The notes beneath the pieces are model-generated. The model searched no databases, had not been told where the DNA came from, and was given only the letters and a program-made list of their open reading frames with translations. This document shows, one piece after another, positions 18,373 to 26,551 of a DNA stretch of 58,962 nucleotides; within the stretch, counting starts at the first letter, position 1; each line of letters opens with the position of its first letter. The position numbers and the translations under genes were made by a program. The stretch is taken from assembly GCA_018882795.1 (NCBI GenBank), contig VERJ01000007.1:1-58962 (forward strand), given 5' to 3'. The stretch comes from Burkholderiaceae bacterium. Its GTDB lineage: Bacteria > Pseudomonadota > Gammaproteobacteria > Burkholderiales > Burkholderiaceae_A.

Positions 18373-19629
18373 GTGTCTGACCAATTCGAGCCCCAAACCA
18401 TAGAAATGGCGCTGCGCGCCATTTCCAGCCAGATCAGCCGATCACAGAGAAAGGAAAAAATCGTTATCGGACAGGCGTCGGGCCGGGTTCTGGCCTCTGA
18501 CGTCCTCAGTCCAAAGGATGTCCCCGAGCATCCACTCTCGGCCATGGATGGCTACGCGTTTTCCCTAGGACACCTGAACAAAACAAATAGCAATTCACCC
18601 TACCTATTTAAGGTTACTGGCCGCTCCCTTGCGGGTCATCCCCTGCAGGGACAGGCCGAGACTCAGGGCTGCGTGCGTATTTTCACCGGCGCACGCGTGC
18701 CGCCCGAATTCGATGCTGTGATTGCGCAGGAGCGCGTGACGATTGATCAGTCCAACGACACCGTGCAATTCGAGGTGAAAGATATTCAGCCCTTTGCAAA
18801 CATTCGCAGAGCCGGTGAGGATATCGCCGCAGGCGCCACTGCCCTGCCCGCAGGCACGCAAATTGGGGCCCGCGAAATCGCGCTGCTTGCATCCATCGGT
18901 GTTGCCGAAGTTGAGGTGATGCAAAAGATCCGCGTTGCAGTGCTCTCCACTGGCGATGAAGTCATTGATCCAGGTAACGCCCTGCCCCCAGGCAAGACCT
19001 ATGATGCCAACCGCCCTATGCTGCTGGAGATGGTTCGGAACTGCGGTGCTGAAGCGATTGATCTCGGCATTGTGCTTGATGATGCAGAGAGTCTTCGCAA
19101 GAACATTCAGCACGCAGCAGCAATTGCCGATGCCGTGATCACCTCGGGTGGTGTAAGTGTCGGTGAAGCGGACCACACCCGCAACGTGATGCAATCGCTG
19201 GGCGAGATTGCTTTTTGGAAATTGGCCATCAAACCCGGACGTCCATTGGCGGCAGGCTGGCTGCGACATCCATCAGAAGAAAAACAGGTGCCGTTTTTTG
19301 GGCTTCCAGGAAATCCCGTTGCAGCGTTTGTAACCTTTCAGGCAATCGTGGGGCCTTGTTTGCAGCAACTCGCTGGTGCTACCCCCACTTCGCCCACCAT
19401 GTTACGCGCCACATTGTCGAAAGATGCCCGCAAGGCTCCGGGCCGCACAGAGTTTCTACGTTGTTCACTCAAACGGGGCCCATCCGGCGAGTGGCTTGCT
19501 GAAATCGCGGCCTCTCAGGGTGCAGCCAGCCTGAAGTCACTGGTGGATGCCGATGGCCTGGTGGTGTTGCCCCACGAGGCAGGCCCGCTTGTGGCGGGCA
19601 CGCCTGTGGATGTGATTGTTTTGCGTTAG
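18373..19629 (+). CDS. moeA: Molybdopterin molybdenumtransferase MoeA
   Basis: About 418 aa. MoeA inserts molybdate into adenylated molybdopterin. Motifs: PEHPLSAMDGYAF near residue 55, the GEDI-type segment RRAGEDIAAGA, STGDEV near residue 195, TSGGVSVGEAD, and FGLPGNPVAAFVTFQ. The open frame continues upstream to a TTG at 18316, but family alignments start close to SDQFEPQTIEMALR, so a GTG at 18373 is proposed. No strong ribosome binding site supports either. It is divergent from the molybdoenzyme gene fdoG and overlaps the convergent flavoprotein gene by 4 bp. Confidence 0.93.
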   Translation: MSDQFEPQTIEMALRAISSQISRSQRKEKIVIGQASGRVLASDVLSPKDVPEHPLSAMDGYAFSLGHLNKTNSNSPYLFKVTGRSLAGHPLQGQAETQGCVRIFTGARVPPEFDAVIAQERVTIDQSNDTVQFEVKDIQPFANIRRAGEDIAAGATALPAGTQIGAREIALLASIGVAEVEVMQKIRVAVLSTGDEVIDPGNALPPGKTYDANRPMLLEMVRNCGAEAIDLGIVLDDAESLRKNIQHAAAIADAVITSGGVSVGEADHTRNVMQSLGEIAFWKLAIKPGRPLAAGWLRHPSEEKQVPFFGLPGNPVAAFVTFQAIVGPCLQQLAGATPTSPTMLRATLSKDARKAPGRTEFLRCSLKRGPSGEWLAEIAASQGAASLKSLVDADGLVVLPHEAGPLVAGTPVDVIVLR

Positions 19630-20960
19630 GCGACAGCGAAATCCGCAAACATCAGACTGATCCAACGCAGATCCTCTTCCCAGAGTTTGGTCCGCCGATC
19701 ATTGTCGTCAATCTGGGTCTGAACGACATGGCCCTCGGGGCCGAACTTGTAATCAAATTGGACCGAGATCGCCTCTTTGGGGTCGTTGTTGACCAGCATG
19801 TAACAGAGATTGTCGATCATGATGTGCTTGGGTGTTCGGCCCGCTGCCTGATCGGCGATATGCCGGGCCACTGACTTGCCCATCCAGTTGGCCACATGGC
19901 CACTCTTCGGATAGTGGCCAAACTGCGGCGAAATGGCGCCGACTGAATCGCCGATCACATAGACCTGAGGGTCATCCTTCGCGTTGTAAATCAAGGGGTC
20001 TACACCTGCCCAGCCAGTTGGTTTGCCATCGGGTGTTTTGCCAATGAGATCCGCCTTCCAGACAAGATCGGCAGCCTGATGGGGTGGCATAAAGATGGCC
20101 TCATCGAAATCAAAATCACCCGCCTCGGTTGAAATGCGTTTCTTATAAGGATCGACAGACTTCACCCGCGCATTCGGCACATGGGTGATGATGTTCGGAT
20201 AAAGCTCCTCGAAGGCCTGGCGATAACCCAGCGTAATCGGCGCAATGCGCGGCTTTGGATCCAGAATCACGATCTTGGCTGGAATTTTTTTAGTTTTAAA
20301 CCACCAGGCCATCAGGCAAGCCCGCTCATAAGGTGATGGCGGACAGCGGTGCGGCGGTGGCGGCAAGGTCATGACAATGGTGCCGCCCTTGAAATTCTGA
20401 ATCTTGCGCTTGAGCACAGCGTGTTCGGCACTTGGAATATAGGCCGAAGGGAATGCGGCCTTGGTGTATTCGATGGTTTTCCAATCATTGCCAAACCAGG
20501 GCTCAAACGCATTACGGATGCCGCCGGCAATAATCAGCCAGTCGTACTGAAGAAAGCCCTGCGCGGTGTGAACGCGCTTGGCGCCGCGATCGATATCGCT
20601 GATCTCCGTTTGAATGAAGGTGTAACCGTACTTCTTCGCTGGCGGCAGATAAGAATGAGCCAGAAAATCTGTGTTCACCACATCAATGAGCCATTTATTG
20701 CTCAGCGGGCAGGACCAGAAAAACGGGTTGCGCTCTAACATCACAACCTCAAGATCAGGGGCTGTCTGCCGGACATATCTCGCGGCAGTCATTCCACCCC
20801 AGCCACCGCCAGCAATCACAACGCGACGCTTGCCCGATCGGGGCATGAGCTCCTGGGTGGGTTTAATGATCAATGGTTGTGCGAAAGCGGGCGTGCCAGC
20901 CAAGGCTGCGGCAGCCAGTCCAGAAGCGACAAAACCTCGACGTGAGTCGAAAGTCGACAT
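19626..20960 (-). CDS. fccB: FCSD/SQR-type FAD-dependent sulfide dehydrogenase flavoprotein
   Basis: A 444-aa flavoprotein resembling the FAD subunit of flavocytochrome c sulfide dehydrogenase. It has a twin-arginine-like signal (SRRGFVASGLAAAALAG), the FAD-binding VVIAGGGWGGMTAAR near residue 47, PPHRCPPSPYERAC with one redox Cys, a second Cys in DNLCYMLVNN near the C-terminus, and the second FAD-binding GDSVGA. These two cysteines fit the catalytic pair of FCSD. No cytochrome subunit (fccA) is adjacent. It follows the ABC transporter genes on the same strand and shares an 83-nt leader with phnD, so its substrate might not be sulfide alone. Confidence 0.82.
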   Translation of the reverse strand: MSTFDSRRGFVASGLAAAALAGTPAFAQPLIIKPTQELMPRSGKRRVVIAGGGWGGMTAARYVRQTAPDLEVVMLERNPFFWSCPLSNKWLIDVVNTDFLAHSYLPPAKKYGYTFIQTEISDIDRGAKRVHTAQGFLQYDWLIIAGGIRNAFEPWFGNDWKTIEYTKAAFPSAYIPSAEHAVLKRKIQNFKGGTIVMTLPPPPHRCPPSPYERACLMAWWFKTKKIPAKIVILDPKPRIAPITLGYRQAFEELYPNIITHVPNARVKSVDPYKKRISTEAGDFDFDEAIFMPPHQAADLVWKADLIGKTPDGKPTGWAGVDPLIYNAKDDPQVYVIGDSVGAISPQFGHYPKSGHVANWMGKSVARHIADQAAGRTPKHIMIDNLCYMLVNNDPKEAISVQFDYKFGPEGHVVQTQIDDNDRRTKLWEEDLRWISLMFADFAVA

Positions 20961-20966
20961 AGAAGA

Positions 20967-21049
20967 CCTCTATTCGGAAAGATGACCCGCACGGGGCACG
21001 GAGACGGCTCGGCCAAGCTGGCACAAAGCTGAGGCTTAATTTTAACGCG
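20967..21049 (-). ncRNA. Candidate structured 5' leader, copy A (before the FCSD-like gene)
   Basis: This 83-nt block aligns without gaps to 24423-24505 (about 59 of 83 identical by hand count). It contains the shared 18-nt core CTCCGTGCCCCGTGCGGG. Predicted stems are AAGC-CTCA-GCTT, then GCC/GGC with an alternative GGC-CGA-GCC pairing, then CCC-GTGC-GGG. It ends at the AGAGG ribosome binding site. Its first bases overlap the stop codon of the upstream permease gene. The function is unknown; a riboswitch or protein-bound leader is possible. Confidence 0.5.
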
Positions 21050-21845
21050 ACATCACGCGCCGGGAGGCGTAGGACAAGCCATCGACCAGCACAACCAGGA
21101 GAATCATGGCGATCAAGATGCTGCTGGTTTCTTGCATCTGAAATAAGCCCATATGAAACGCGAGCATCTGGCCCAGACCGCCGCCGCCCACCACCCCGAG
21201 CACAGCTGCCGCACGGATATTGTTTTCCCACCGGTAGAGGCTGTAAGACATCAATTGCGGCAGCACTGTAGGAAGCGTTGCATACAAAAATATTCGCCCC
21301 TCCGGCACGCCTTGCAGACGCAAAGCCTCAGCGGCATGCTTCGGCGCATTCTCAATAGATTCAGAAAAGAGTCTTCCCAGCACACCTGTGGTGTGCAGCG
21401 CCAGCGCAAGGGTTCCTGCAAACGGGCCCAGGCCTGCAGAAATCAACAGCAAGGCGGCCCAGACCAACTCAGGGATTGAACGCAGGGCATTCAGGATCAG
21501 ACGGATGACCCAACGCCAGCGTGCCGGATCCGCTGCATGGCTCTTGCTCGCAGGCAGGGCCAAAAAGATGCCAAATATCGCCGCCAACACCGTACCCAGC
21601 GCCGACATGGCCAAGGTCTCGAGGCTGGCACGCAATAATTTCATCAAGAACTTCGGCTCAAGATTCGGCGATAACAACTCCGCAATAAACTTGGCCATGC
21701 GTTGTGCGCTATCGACCGAGAGCAGGCGCGCGAGCTGCAGATCGAGCGACCAGAAACTGGCCAAGACCAAACCACAGAGTCCGAAGGTAACCCAGCACAC
21801 AGAACAATCCCACCGCAGCCAGGGATTCGGCCGTTGATGGTTCAT
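21042..21845 (-). CDS. phnE: PhnE-type ABC transporter permease (second copy)
   Basis: A 267-aa inner-membrane permease of the phosphonate/phosphite/selenate-like class. The typical EAA-type loop is LRLQGVPEGRIFLYATLPTV near residue 175, preceded by LRSIPELVWAALLL and followed by the YRWENNIRAAAVLGVVG segment characteristic of PhnE. About five to six hydrophobic segments are visible. It overlaps the first permease by 4 bp (ATGA-type) and forms a heterodimer candidate with it. Confidence 0.88.
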   Translation of the reverse strand: MNHQRPNPWLRWDCSVCWVTFGLCGLVLASFWSLDLQLARLLSVDSAQRMAKFIAELLSPNLEPKFLMKLLRASLETLAMSALGTVLAAIFGIFLALPASKSHAADPARWRWVIRLILNALRSIPELVWAALLLISAGLGPFAGTLALALHTTGVLGRLFSESIENAPKHAAEALRLQGVPEGRIFLYATLPTVLPQLMSYSLYRWENNIRAAAVLGVVGGGGLGQMLAFHMGLFQMQETSSILIAMILLVVLVDGLSYASRRVMSR

Positions 21846-22681
21846 TGCACCACCTTTCGCAGCCAGGCACTTAACACATCCGCAAGGCCCACAAGCATCA
21901 TGAAGACCAACAACATGGTGGCAACCTCTCCGCCATTAAACATCTTCATGGAGTTGTCCATCTGCTGGCCTAAGCCCCCTGCCCCAACAAATCCCAGCAC
22001 CGCCGAGGAACGTATGGCGCATTCCCAGCGATACACGGTGTAACTGGTGAGTTCTGTAGCGTTTTGCGGCAATAGTCCAAAGAAGAATGCCTGCAACCGA
22101 CCACTGCCATTACGCAACAGGCTTTGGGTCGCATGGGTTTCGCCACTTTCCAAAATTTCACCATAGACCTTGCCCAACATGCCCGCATACGTCAGACCAA
22201 TAGCCAAGACACCTGCGGCCGGGCCAAGGCCGACCACGCGGACAAATACCAGCGCCCAGATCAACTCAGGGATGCTTCGCAACACAATCAGTAGCCATCG
22301 AGTCGCCTGCCGAATGACAAAGGGGATTACATTCATCCGGCCCTTGAGTGCCGAGACCGACAAGACACTGGTCGATGCCAAGGTGAGTGGAATGGCCAGT
22401 ATCAATGCTAGGGCCATGCCTGCTGTGGCAATCGCGATGGTGCGCCAGGCTTCCGCGGCGACCATCATTAAGAAATCAGGCGCAATAACTGGCGGAAAAA
22501 AATCACCTAGAAATTTTCCTGTGACTTTCAGGTTATCGGGCTGAAAAAATATCCATGGTTTGAATTCAGTCGCCACCAACGCTGGCAACAACAGCACAAC
22601 AGCAACGCTTGCCCAAAACACACGTCCCGCCCATGCGGGATCACGCATTGCTGGATTCTGAAGTGTGCTGCCCAAGGCCAT
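21842..22681 (-). CDS. phnE: PhnE-type ABC transporter permease (first copy)
   Basis: A 279-aa permease paralogous to the next gene, with LRSIPELIWALVFVR, the loop LLRNGSGRLQAFFFGLLPQ and YRWECAIRSSAVLGFVGAGG. Six hydrophobic segments can be seen. Two PhnE-like permeases in tandem with one ATPase and one binding protein is a standard arrangement for this transporter class. The start is 25 bp after the ATPase gene. Confidence 0.88.
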   Translation of the reverse strand: MALGSTLQNPAMRDPAWAGRVFWASVAVVLLLPALVATEFKPWIFFQPDNLKVTGKFLGDFFPPVIAPDFLMMVAAEAWRTIAIATAGMALALILAIPLTLASTSVLSVSALKGRMNVIPFVIRQATRWLLIVLRSIPELIWALVFVRVVGLGPAAGVLAIGLTYAGMLGKVYGEILESGETHATQSLLRNGSGRLQAFFFGLLPQNATELTSYTVYRWECAIRSSAVLGFVGAGGLGQQMDNSMKMFNGGEVATMLLVFMMLVGLADVLSAWLRKVVQ

Positions 22682-22706
22682 AAGTTTCCGCGCTACTAAT
22701 GTGCGC

Positions 22707-23540
22707 TTAACGGCAATGCACGATGTTTACGGAAGCAGGCTGTGGCGGGAGGTCAATGACAGGGGCACCCACGCCGGCCAATTCGTGCTCGTGCTGCGCA
22801 TAGAGTTGCGCCAAAACTGACTTGGTGACCTGAGACGAAGGGAGATCAAACGCCAGACGGCCATCCCGTAGGCCAATCACCCGGGGAAATTCTGCTGTGG
22901 CCACATCAACCTGATGCAAGGTGGTGATTAACGTGACATGTCGCGCTCGGGCCTGTTGGGTCAGGGTCGTGATCGCCTGCCGTGCCCGCGTGGGATCGAG
23001 TGCCGATAAGGGTTCATCAACAAGCCACAGGGATGCCGATGACATCAATGCCCGGGCCAAACCAACCCGTTGACGTTCACCGCCGGAGAGGCGATCCACG
23101 CGATCCCAGACCTTCTCGGAAAGATCAAAGGCGGCCAATGCCTCCAGCGCCTGCCCGATATGCCGCGGGTAGACCAATTGCGCGAGACTCTCCAGCAAAG
23201 ACATGTTGGGCAGTCGGCCCGCCATGAGCGCCGTCACCACCCGCTGACGCGGTGGCAGGGGCGGGGTCTGAGGCGCATAGAAAAGCTTACCGCGCAGCCG
23301 CTGAAGCTGGGCAGTGGATAACAGCCAGGGATCCTGGTCATCGAGCATCACATGGCCCAACGCCGGTTTTAGAGCAGCACCAATCAAATTCAAGACTGTG
23401 GTCTTACCCGCGCCAGATGGACCGATCAACGCCACCTGCTCACCACTGGCAATCGAGAGAGACAGATCCCCAACAGCCGGAGATGCCCTGGAAGAGGCCG
23501 CCGGGTGGCGGCCCTCTACTTGCTGAAGCATGACCTTCAC
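22707..23540 (-). CDS. phnC: PhnC-type ABC transporter ATP-binding protein
   Basis: A 277-aa cytoplasmic ATPase. Walker A is GPSGAGKTT near residue 39, the signature is LSGGERQRVGLARAL near residue 152, and Walker B is LWLVDEPLSALD shortly after, with the H-loop in ITTLHQVDVA. The length and the order phnD-phnC-phnE-phnE fit a PhnCDE-type importer. It probably energises import of the anion bound by the PhnD-like protein, for which selenium oxyanion is the leading suggestion here. Confidence 0.88.
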   Translation of the reverse strand: MKVMLQQVEGRHPAASSRASPAVGDLSLSIASGEQVALIGPSGAGKTTVLNLIGAALKPALGHVMLDDQDPWLLSTAQLQRLRGKLFYAPQTPPLPPRQRVVTALMAGRLPNMSLLESLAQLVYPRHIGQALEALAAFDLSEKVWDRVDRLSGGERQRVGLARALMSSASLWLVDEPLSALDPTRARQAITTLTQQARARHVTLITTLHQVDVATAEFPRVIGLRDGRLAFDLPSSQVTKSVLAQLYAQHEHELAGVGAPVIDLPPQPASVNIVHCR

Positions 23541-23553
23541 GGCACAGACCAGA

Positions 23554-24414
23554 CTACTTGATCAGCCCGGCACTGCGACCAGCAACCTCCAAGCCTTTAT
23601 AGTTCTCCGCCTTTGTCGCGATGTATTTGCTTGCCCGATTGAGGGTAAGAATCTCTTTACCCTCTGGCGTATTCATGTCCAGGGCCAACAGGGCCTTGGT
23701 GATCCGATCCCGAAGCGCAGCAGGCATATCGGCATGGACCGACCAGTTGTAATTAAAGTAAGGCGGCGTGGTGTAAAAGACATCGACCTTGCTGGTATCC
23801 ACCTTTTTCTCGGTAACGAACTTGTTCCACACCGTGATGTCGAGGGCAGCAGCGTCCACTCGGCCACTCACCACTGAGGCAATCGTGGCATCGTGAGCAC
23901 CAGAATACGCAACCCGTTTAAAGTCGCGCTCAGGATCAATGCCCGCCTCAAGTAAAAAGGAACGCGGCATCAGGCTGCCTGAGGTACTGGACTGCGATCC
24001 AAAGCTGAACTGCTTGCCTTTGAGATCTGCAAGCTTTGTAATGCCGGAGCCCTTCTGGGTGATGAACACTGACCGGAATTTGGTGTCTTCCTCGCGTTGG
24101 GCAATGGAAATGACCTTGCCACCCGAGCGAATCTGCGCCTGCACATGGGTAAAACCACCGAACCAGACCAAGTCCACCTGTTTGTTCACCAGGGCTTCGA
24201 CCGCGGCAGGATAGTCATTCACGGGCGTGAATTCGACTTTCATGCCCAGTGATTTCTCCAAGTATTTGGTCAGGGGGCCAAACTTACGCACCTGCTCGGT
24301 AGCGGCCTCTTCTGGAATGGTGGTGACTTTCAGAACCTGCTGGGCGCTGACAGCACCCGATACAGCAGCTGCAAACACGACAGCCGCAAGCTTCATCACA
24401 TGACGACGCATCAT
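23554..24414 (-). CDS. phnD: PhnD-like periplasmic binding protein, putative selenate/selenite (or phosphonate) transporter
   Basis: A 286-aa binding protein with a cleavable signal (MKLAAVVFAAAVSGAVSAQQ). PhnD-family marks are VTTIPEEAATEQVRKFGPL near residue 30, VEFTPVNDYPAAVEAL, VDLVWFGGFTHVQA, SQSSTSGSLMPR and YSGAHDATIASVVSGRVDAAA. The combination IPEEA, FGGFTHVQAQIR, YFNYNWSVHAD and TKAENYKG recalls the subfamily named in NCBI as putative selenate ABC transporter binding protein. This fits a neighbourhood with selA, selB, selC and a Sec enzyme. No phn C-P lyase or ptx genes are present. Ligand assignment is inference. Confidence 0.8.
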   Translation of the reverse strand: MMRRHVMKLAAVVFAAAVSGAVSAQQVLKVTTIPEEAATEQVRKFGPLTKYLEKSLGMKVEFTPVNDYPAAVEALVNKQVDLVWFGGFTHVQAQIRSGGKVISIAQREEDTKFRSVFITQKGSGITKLADLKGKQFSFGSQSSTSGSLMPRSFLLEAGIDPERDFKRVAYSGAHDATIASVVSGRVDAAALDITVWNKFVTEKKVDTSKVDVFYTTPPYFNYNWSVHADMPAALRDRITKALLALDMNTPEGKEILTLNRASKYIATKAENYKGLEVAGRSAGLIK

Positions 24415-24422
24415 ATTGAAAC

Positions 24423-24505
24423 CCTCTGCTTGGAAATGGGGCCCGCACGGGGCACGGAGCTGGCACGGCCAGAACGGCTCAATGCTAGAGCACGATCATA
24501 ACGCG
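24423..24505 (-). ncRNA. Candidate structured 5' leader, copy B (before the PhnD-like gene)
   Basis: The second copy of the 83-nt leader. Compared with copy A, the first hairpin keeps its pairing through compensatory changes: GTGC-TCTA-GCAT here against AAGC-CTCA-GCTT there. The second region can pair GCC with GGC, or instead form CTGGC-CGT-GCCAG. The third is CCC-GTGC-GGG inside the identical 18-nt core. It ends with AGAGG, 9 nt before an ATG. The mutually exclusive pairings are what one expects of a switch, but this is a hand fold. Confidence 0.5.
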
Positions 24506-24545
24506 CCCGGCAATCAATACGCGGCTACGCCCCTTAGATAATTCC

Positions 24546-25964
24546 CTAGGCCTTTGGCACCACAGGGGTTTTACAAAGACTGGCCACACGGAAGGTGCCC
24601 ATCAGCCCGGAATGCTGATGCTCGGCCACGTGGCAATGGATCATCCAATCGCCCGCGCTTTCGGCAACAAACGCGATCTCCTGGGTCTTGAATGGCCAGA
24701 CCAGGGTGGAGTCTTTGAATGGGCCCCATTCGCCATTGGGCAGTCGCTCACGAAACACCACGCCATGAAAATGCATCGGATGAAACCAGGCGGTCCGGTT
24801 ATCAATCAGGCAGCGCACCGTGCAGCCCTGATCGAAAACAAACAGGGGATCCGGATGATGGCCATGCGTATCCATATGGGAGCCATGGCTGTTACCCTTG
24901 CCATTCATCAGCCAGATCGCTTCTCGTGTGGCCTTGTTCGACAGCGCGCCGCCCTCCAGAACCATCTTGACCGTTTCAGCACCCGCGAGCACAGGTTCGT
25001 ATAACGCATTGGGTTCGAGTCCCTCGAAGGGCTTACGTGCGGCCTGAGGGGATCGACTGCTGTACTTGATCAGCGCAATCTTGTTGCGCATGGCTGGGAA
25101 AAATTCGTCCTCGACTTCAAAACTTGAATTGGGCGCACCGGTGCAATCCAGAATCAGATCAATGCGATTACCCGGCGAGAAATGAAACGAATCGGTAAGC
25201 CGATACGGCGTGCAGGGGTGGCCGTCATGGGCAACCACCAGGGGCTGATGTCCATGAAACCGCAGCCTGAAAATTCGGGCACTCGCGGCATTCAAGATTC
25301 GCAAGCGAATCCGCTGGCCGGCACGGACATCCAGCACATTGGGACCGCGCTCTCCGTTGACCAACACGATATTCCCCAGGCGCCCGGCATGGGCCGCATC
25401 GTGCAGGCTCTTGAAGTTCGGCGAGATCGTTGCATCCCGCGTGAGCATGACATCCGAGATCGCCCAGGTGATGTCGTCATCCACATCGGGGGGATTTTTC
25501 TCCTCCACCACAATCGTGCCAAACAGACCGCGGCCAATCTGCTCATAAGTGGCCACATGGGGGTGGTACCAGAAAGTGCCTGCATCCGGCAGCGGGAATT
25601 CGTAGACAAAATCCTCGCCGGGTTTGACCGGCGGCTGGGTAATGCCAGGCACGCCATCCATGGCATTGGGCAGCCGAATCCCATGCCAGTGGATCGTGGA
25701 CATCATGCTCAGACGATTACGAAACTTAATTCGTACCGTATCGCCCTGCTGAGCGCGCAGCACAGGCCCAGGAATCATGTTGTTAAATGCCCAGACATCG
25801 GTGGCCGGATAGTCCTGGCCGAGCAGATTGAGTCGGGCTGGCTGCGCGATAAACAGATGATCGCGAACCCGGCCTGACCGGGCCGACCAGGCCAGCGGTG
25901 CCGACGCCACACCAATCGCTGCGGCGGAAGCAAGTCCAGACTTTAAAAAAATTCGACGGTTCAT
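24546..25964 (-). CDS. Multicopper oxidase with twin-arginine signal
   Basis: About 472 aa starting at ATG 25964 (the upstream part of the frame is not needed). A Tat signal NRRIFLKSG is followed by three cupredoxin domains. Copper ligands are clear: HWHG near residue 88, FWYHPH near 130, WFHPMHFHGV near 391 and HCHVAEHQHSGLMG near 442, which together supply the type 1, 2 and 3 sites. A His-rich stretch (HGSHMDTHGHHPD) near residue 365 resembles the Met/His-rich inserts of CueO-like cuprous oxidases. Probable role: periplasmic copper or metal oxidation. Confidence 0.88.
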   Translation of the reverse strand: MNRRIFLKSGLASAAAIGVASAPLAWSARSGRVRDHLFIAQPARLNLLGQDYPATDVWAFNNMIPGPVLRAQQGDTVRIKFRNRLSMMSTIHWHGIRLPNAMDGVPGITQPPVKPGEDFVYEFPLPDAGTFWYHPHVATYEQIGRGLFGTIVVEEKNPPDVDDDITWAISDVMLTRDATISPNFKSLHDAAHAGRLGNIVLVNGERGPNVLDVRAGQRIRLRILNAASARIFRLRFHGHQPLVVAHDGHPCTPYRLTDSFHFSPGNRIDLILDCTGAPNSSFEVEDEFFPAMRNKIALIKYSSRSPQAARKPFEGLEPNALYEPVLAGAETVKMVLEGGALSNKATREAIWLMNGKGNSHGSHMDTHGHHPDPLFVFDQGCTVRCLIDNRTAWFHPMHFHGVVFRERLPNGEWGPFKDSTLVWPFKTQEIAFVAESAGDWMIHCHVAEHQHSGLMGTFRVASLCKTPVVPKA

Positions 25965-26005
25965 GGTAGCTTGTGGGTAATGAGTCTCTAAGAGGCCCAA
26001 AAAAA

Positions 26006-26257
26006 ATGCAAGCCTGCCACCGACTAACCCCAATCCTTGTGTTGATGCTCATGCCCGCCCTCGCCTGGGCCCATAGCTGTCCCCTGGAGATGCACAAGAT
26101 CGACCAGGCCCTGGCAAAGGCGAAATCCCTGGATGTCGCAACGGAAAAGAGAGTCCGTGAATTACGTGCCGAGGGCGAGAAGCTCCATCGTCAAGACAAG
26201 CACGGCGAGGCGATGCTGGTGCTGGGTTCAGCGAAAAAACTATTAAAGATCGAGTAA
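26006..26257 (+). CDS. Small secreted helical protein, unknown function
   Basis: About 83 aa. A signal peptide ends near LAWAHS. The mature part, CPLEMHKIDQALAKAKS... followed by VRELRAEGEKLHRQ and EAMLVLGSAKKLL, looks like a two-helix bundle. A single Cys and several His/Met residues could bind metal. ATG 26006 has AGAGG about 10 nt upstream. It is divergent from the multicopper oxidase (41 bp apart) and may act with it. I do not recognise a named family. Confidence 0.65.
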   Translation: MQACHRLTPILVLMLMPALAWAHSCPLEMHKIDQALAKAKSLDVATEKRVRELRAEGEKLHRQDKHGEAMLVLGSAKKLLKIE

Positions 26258-26266
26258 ACCAGATTC

Positions 26267-26551
26267 ATGCGTTATCAACACCATCTCTTTATTTGCACGA
26301 ATGAGCGTGATAACGGGCCATGCTGCGCGACCCGGGGGGCCTTTGATGTGCTCAAGGCGATGAAACACGCACTGCGCGAGCGCGGCCTGGATCACGATGG
26401 CGGCATCATGGCCAACAAATCCGGCTGCTTTGGCCTGTGTGAGCAGGGCCCCAATGTGGTGGTCTATCCGCGGGGCAGCTGGCACCAGATTCACACGACC
26501 GAGCAGGCCATCGCATTGATCGATGAACTCGCCTCAACGCCTGGCGGCTGA
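26267..26551 (+). CDS. Thioredoxin-like 2Fe-2S ferredoxin
   Basis: A 94-aa protein of the (2Fe-2S) ferredoxin family with a thioredoxin-like fold. It begins HLFICTNERDNGPCCATRG and contains NKSGCFGLCEQGPNVVVYP. The cysteines in FICTN, GPCC, GCFGLC are in the positions that ligate the cluster in this family. It overlaps mobA by 29 bp, and the pair may be co-transcribed. The redox partner is not identifiable from the sequence. Confidence 0.82.
   Translation: MRYQHHLFICTNERDNGPCCATRGAFDVLKAMKHALRERGLDHDGGIMANKSGCFGLCEQGPNVVVYPRGSWHQIHTTEQAIALIDELASTPGG

Noticed and set aside
21042..24414. Phosphonate uptake system proper
   Set aside because: No C-P lyase, phosphonatase or phosphite dehydrogenase gene is present, and the binding protein motifs fit the selenium-associated subgroup better; kept as an alternative only.
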